Positions 61,010 through 64,000 of a stretch of DNA of 64,000 nucleotides are shown here, in pieces. A program made the translations under genes and the position numbers. Source of the DNA: Roseibium sp. HPY-6 (GTDB lineage Bacteria > Pseudomonadota > Alphaproteobacteria > Rhizobiales > Stappiaceae); NCBI RefSeq assembly GCF_040530035.1, contig NZ_JBEWCD010000002.1, forward strand, positions 806,001 through 870,000. The letters are read 5' to 3'. The notes beneath the pieces are model-generated. The model saw only the letters and a list, made by a program, of their open reading frames with translations, was not told the DNA's origin and ran no database searches. Numbering within the stretch: position 1 is the stretch's first letter; every line of letters begins with the position of its first letter.

Positions 61010-61777
61010 ATGAAATTCGCTCGAATCTTAGTACTGGCGGTCGCGGTGGTGGCAGGGTTGCTGGCATTTCGCATGGTCATGTTGTCGGGAGGCGGAGAGC
61101 CAGCCCCGCAAATCGTCCAGGCGGCACCGGAAACAAAGAAAGTTCAGGTTCTTGTTGCAGAAGTGGATATTCCACTGGGCGGCAAGCTGACCCGGGAAAA
61201 CTTTGATTGGGCTGATTGGCCGGAAGACGCTCTTCCGCGCGGATCGGTGACAAAGTCGTCTGATCCTGCCGCGGGTGAAGAGTTCGCGGGGCGAATCGCC
61301 AAGGCCCCCATCTTCGCCGGTGAGCCAATCAGGCCGGAACGTTTGATTACCACCGACAAGGGCTTCATGGCTGCCATTCTTCCGAAGGGCAAGCGGGCCA
61401 TCGCGGTGAGCGTGGAAGAGGAGACAACCGCCGGCGGCTTCATTCTGCCGGGAGACAAGGTTGACCTGATCCTGACACGCACATTCGACGACACTGCCTA
61501 CAGTGAAACAATCCTTGAAAACAAACGCGTGTTGGCAATCGACGCGACGACGGCTGGAGAACAGGACCAGAAAAACCTGTCTCCGAAGAAAACCGCCACC
61601 TTGGAACTGACCTTGGCGGAATCGGAACTCGTCGCTCAGGCACAACAGACCGGAACGATTTCACTCGCTTTGCGCAGTGCACAGGATTCGGCAGATGACG
61701 CTGCCCAAGACGACAGCCGCCGAAACGATGTGAGTTACGTGAAATACGGCATCACCAGCAAGTCAGTTGCGCCATGA
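61010..61777 (+). CDS. cpaB: Flp pilus assembly protein CpaB
   Basis: 255 residues from ATG 61010 ('MKFARILVLAVAVVAGLLAF', one TM/signal helix), the usual CpaB start; the frame extends to 60965. The SAF domain includes 'VQVLVAEVDIPLGGKLTREN' and 'IAKAPIFAGEPIRPERL', followed by the RcpC/CpaB domain 'AILPKGKRAIAVSVEEETTA' and 'LPGDKVDLILTRTF'. It is an inner-membrane/periplasmic assembly factor of the Tad machine. It overlaps cpaC by 4 bases. Confidence 0.94.
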   Translation: MKFARILVLAVAVVAGLLAFRMVMLSGGGEPAPQIVQAAPETKKVQVLVAEVDIPLGGKLTRENFDWADWPEDALPRGSVTKSSDPAAGEEFAGRIAKAPIFAGEPIRPERLITTDKGFMAAILPKGKRAIAVSVEEETTAGGFILPGDKVDLILTRTFDDTAYSETILENKRVLAIDATTAGEQDQKNLSPKKTATLELTLAESELVAQAQQTGTISLALRSAQDSADDAAQDDSRRNDVSYVKYGITSKSVAP

Positions 61778-63225
61778 AACCGGATCTGACGAGAACGTCC
61801 AGCATGAGGGGCGCGATGAAAAACTATCTCTTAAAACTCGCAGCAGCAGCTGCAATCGTGGCAACGTCCTTTGGGATGTCAGCTCCGTCCTCACTGGCGC
61901 AGAGCAACTTCCCCAGCCAGGTTCACGTCGCCGCCGGTGAGCGTGCAAGCGGCAGGATCCTGAATGTCGGCATCGGCAGGTCGGTGGTCATCAATCTGGC
62001 GGAAGATGCAGCGGACGTTTTGATCTCCAATCCCGAGATCGCGGATGCGGTGCTCAGAACGCCGCGCAGGATCTTCGTTCTCGGGAACACGGCCGGCCAG
62101 GGGAGACTGGTTCTCTTCAGCCGAAGCGGTCGTGAACTGGCGAGCTTCGACATTCGTGTCGAGAGCGACACGTCGGATCTGGCCAGGATCATTCGCAAGC
62201 TGATACCGGGCTCCAACATCAAGGCAGAATCGGTCAACGGAAACGTTATCCTGAGCGGAACGGCGAGAAGCACGCTGGAATCACAGCAGGCCGCTGACAT
62301 CGCTGCAAAATTCCAGGGTGCCGGCAGCGCGACCGAAGTGGTCAATCTGATCTCGGTTCAAGGCAAGGATCAGGTGCACCTCAAGGTGACCGTCGCGGAG
62401 GTCGAACGCTCGATCATCAAACAGCTGGGTGTTCAATTCAGCGGTTCCGTCGGAACGGGCAACTTCACACCCTCTTTCCAGAATACGCCTGGCTTCAATG
62501 TGAATCCTTCCATTGTCAATCAGGCGATTGGAGAGATCTCGTTTGCAAGCGGCGCCGCGTCAATCACAGCTCAGGTTCAGGCGTTGCAGCGCGAAGGTGT
62601 CATCCGGACGCTTGCAGAACCGACGCTGACGGCAATTTCGGGCGAAAACGCCAGCTTCCTGGCTGGTGGCGAATTCCCGATCCCGATTGCTCAGGATGAC
62701 AACACGGTCAGCGTGGAGTTCAAGAAGTTCGGTGTCGGTCTCGACTTTACACCAGTGGTGCTGTCTGAAGGACGGATCAGCCTCAGGGTGCTTACCGAGG
62801 TCAGCGAGCTCAGCAACGAAGGCGCGGTCAGCGCAGGCGGGATCACGATCTCGGCGCTGAAAGTCCGCCGGGCCGAATCAACAGTGGAACTGCCCTCGGG
62901 CGGCACGCTGGTGATGGCCGGATTGCTGCAGGAATCCTATCAGCAATCCATGGAGGGTATTCCCGGCCTGATGCAGATCCCGATCCTCGGAGCTTTGTTC
63001 AAGAGCCGCGACTTCCTGCGGGATCAGACGGAACTGGCAGTGTTCGTGACGCCTTACGTCGTCCGTCCCCAGGCAATGAAGAAGCTTGTTCGTCCGGACA
63101 AGAACCTCATTCCCCCTTCGGATGCGGAGAGCATTTTCCTGAACCGGCTGAACAAGATCTACAACCCTGCGGGCGACATGGTTGAGGGTGAATACCATGG
63201 CCAAGTCGGTTTTATCTACAAGTGA
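61774..63225 (+). CDS. cpaC: Flp pilus outer-membrane secretin CpaC
   Basis: 483 residues. The signal peptide is about 16-43 (ends SLAQS); in-frame ATGs at 61804 and 61816 are alternative starts. An N-terminal pilus domain ('GRSVVINLAEDAADVLISNP'), a BON-like part ('VNGNVILSGTARSTLESQQA') and the secretin core ('RTLAEPTLTAISGENASFLA', 'ELPSGGTLVMAGLLQESYQQ', 'IPILGALFKSRDFLRDQTEL', 'VFVTPYVVRP') follow in the normal order. It forms the gated outer-membrane ring for the pilus. Confidence 0.96.
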   Translation: MKPDLTRTSSMRGAMKNYLLKLAAAAAIVATSFGMSAPSSLAQSNFPSQVHVAAGERASGRILNVGIGRSVVINLAEDAADVLISNPEIADAVLRTPRRIFVLGNTAGQGRLVLFSRSGRELASFDIRVESDTSDLARIIRKLIPGSNIKAESVNGNVILSGTARSTLESQQAADIAAKFQGAGSATEVVNLISVQGKDQVHLKVTVAEVERSIIKQLGVQFSGSVGTGNFTPSFQNTPGFNVNPSIVNQAIGEISFASGAASITAQVQALQREGVIRTLAEPTLTAISGENASFLAGGEFPIPIAQDDNTVSVEFKKFGVGLDFTPVVLSEGRISLRVLTEVSELSNEGAVSAGGITISALKVRRAESTVELPSGGTLVMAGLLQESYQQSMEGIPGLMQIPILGALFKSRDFLRDQTELAVFVTPYVVRPQAMKKLVRPDKNLIPPSDAESIFLNRLNKIYNPAGDMVEGEYHGQVGFIYK

Positions 63226-63235
63226 GGACGGACGG

Positions 63236-63949
63236 ATGAAGACGAAGAAAACAGTCCGGATATCTGCCGTATCCAAATCCGCACTCGTGATTGCCGGATG
63301 TCTGGTTATGGTCGGGTGCCAGAACAAGACCCAGAGCAACGCGGAACTGCTCGCCTCGCATGACTATCGCTACAGACACCCGATTGTCATCACCGAGGAA
63401 CCGGAGACGCTGGATCTGCCGATCGGCCAGAACACACGCAATCTCCACGGTCCGATCGAAGGCACGATCACGGCCTTTGCGGTGGACTCCCGCCGGAACG
63501 GCAATGGAGCGGTCGAAATTCTGGTGCCCTCAGGCGGTGCAAATGAAGCAGCCGTTCATGCGGTTACCGGTGATATCAAGCACGCCCTGCAACGCGGTGG
63601 CCTTAGCAGATCGAAGATTTCGACCCGCACATATGCCGTACAGGATCCCAAGGCCGAAGCGCCGATCAGGCTCTCCTATTCGGCTATGCAGGCAACGGCT
63701 GGCCCTTGCGGCGCATGGCCGAGGAACATTGGCGGCGGTATCGGCGAAAACACCGAATACGAGAACTTCGGCTGTGCAACGCAGTCAAATCTGGCCGCAA
63801 TGGTTGCCAATCCGTCCGACCTGATCACACCCCGGGCCTCGGGACCCTCCGATCAGGCACGTCGCGCGGTCGTCATCGAGAACTATCGCAAAGGCCAAAC
63901 CACAGCTGGCACGTTCACTGAAGGTGTTGGGGCAGAAGTCTCAGAATAG
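63236..63949 (+). CDS. cpaD: Flp pilus lipoprotein CpaD
   Basis: 237 residues from ATG 63236 after GAGGA; GTG/ATG starts from 63182 would overlap cpaC. A lipobox ('LVMVGC') gives an N-terminal lipoprotein. CpaD-family features are 'RHPIVITEEPETLDLPIG' and, near the end, 'PCGAWPRNIGGG', 'NTEYENFGCATQSNLAAMVA' and 'NPSDLITPRASGPSDQARRA'. It assists secretin assembly in the outer membrane. cpaE starts 8 bases later. Confidence 0.95.
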   Translation: MKTKKTVRISAVSKSALVIAGCLVMVGCQNKTQSNAELLASHDYRYRHPIVITEEPETLDLPIGQNTRNLHGPIEGTITAFAVDSRRNGNGAVEILVPSGGANEAAVHAVTGDIKHALQRGGLSRSKISTRTYAVQDPKAEAPIRLSYSAMQATAGPCGAWPRNIGGGIGENTEYENFGCATQSNLAAMVANPSDLITPRASGPSDQARRAVVIENYRKGQTTAGTFTEGVGAEVSE

Positions 63950-63957
63950 GTGGAAGA

Positions 63958-64000
63958 ATGAGCACGAACGCAGAATTGAAGGATACGCCGGGCTATCTCG
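63958..64000 (+). CDS. cpaE: Start of CpaE-like pilus assembly ATPase (truncated by window end)
   Basis: Only 14 codons are visible (MSTNAELKDTPGYL...), after GGTGGAAGA. The assignment rests on the fixed cpaBCDE gene order, not on the sequence itself. Confidence 0.6.
   Translation, partial: MSTNAELKDTPGYL

Noticed and set aside
1..64000. CRISPR array or rRNA operon
   Set aside because: No regularly spaced direct repeats with unique spacers and no 16S/23S/5S signatures were seen on either strand.

Overview
The window is a chromosomal segment of a free-living, probably marine, alphaproteobacterium. Gene content points to Hyphomicrobiales, perhaps the Stappiaceae (Roseibium/Labrenzia-like): a PutA without a DNA-binding domain next to a divergent Lrp-type regulator, a Flp/Tad (cpa) pilus locus with CtrA-like sites, BMP-family nucleoside uptake, a MaoC-phosphotransacetylase fusion beside ackA, and GC-rich third codon positions. 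The family assignment is inference; the class is well supported. No prophage, transposase or CRISPR array was seen.

Layout. 1-6.5 kb (mostly minus strand): a truncated TPR-methyltransferase, a cold-shock-like protein, YtoQ, a membrane class III nucleotide cyclase, an SDR protein, a TrmH-type RNA methyltransferase and a TetR regulator. 6.5-11 kb: a two-gene RND efflux operon whose promoter carries two palindromes next to the divergent TetR gene. 11-20 kb: an RlmI-like methyltransferase, a chemoreceptor, an SDR oxidoreductase, bfd-bfr iron storage and a YnjBCD-like ABC importer. 20-24 kb: Lrp regulator and putA. 23.9-25.7 kb: a protein-poor island with three copies of a 127-bp palindromic element, a second copy of the putA 3' end, four unusual tRNA genes and a possible small gene with a strong terminator. 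25.7-30.7 kb: the mgsA-glk-hrpB operon and a secreted DUF1194 protein.

31-48 kb is the functional centre: a large nucleoside uptake and salvage locus. A SorC/DeoR-type regulator with two upstream palindromes is followed by two paralogous BMP binding proteins, one ABC ATPase, two permeases, cdd, purine nucleoside phosphorylase, deoC, deoA, deoB, add and a DUF1688 (URC4/Urg3-type) protein. After a DUF2306 membrane protein come upp and rbsK. Together they would import nucleosides, deaminate and phosphorolyse them, send the (deoxy)ribose phosphates to central metabolism and, through DUF1688 plus UPRT, possibly use uracil itself by the little-studied URC route.

48-57 kb holds an aspartic protease, a phosphohexomutase, galM, a histone-deacetylase-family amidohydrolase, a HAD phosphatase, a PhnD-like binding protein and the overlapping MaoC-Pta/ackA pair. 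57-64 kb is a Tad pilus locus: two TadE-like minor pilins and a small CpaC-N-domain protein on the minus strand, then the Flp pilin (58 aa), cpaA, a doubtful ORF, cpaB, cpaC, cpaD and the first codons of cpaE, which runs off the window.
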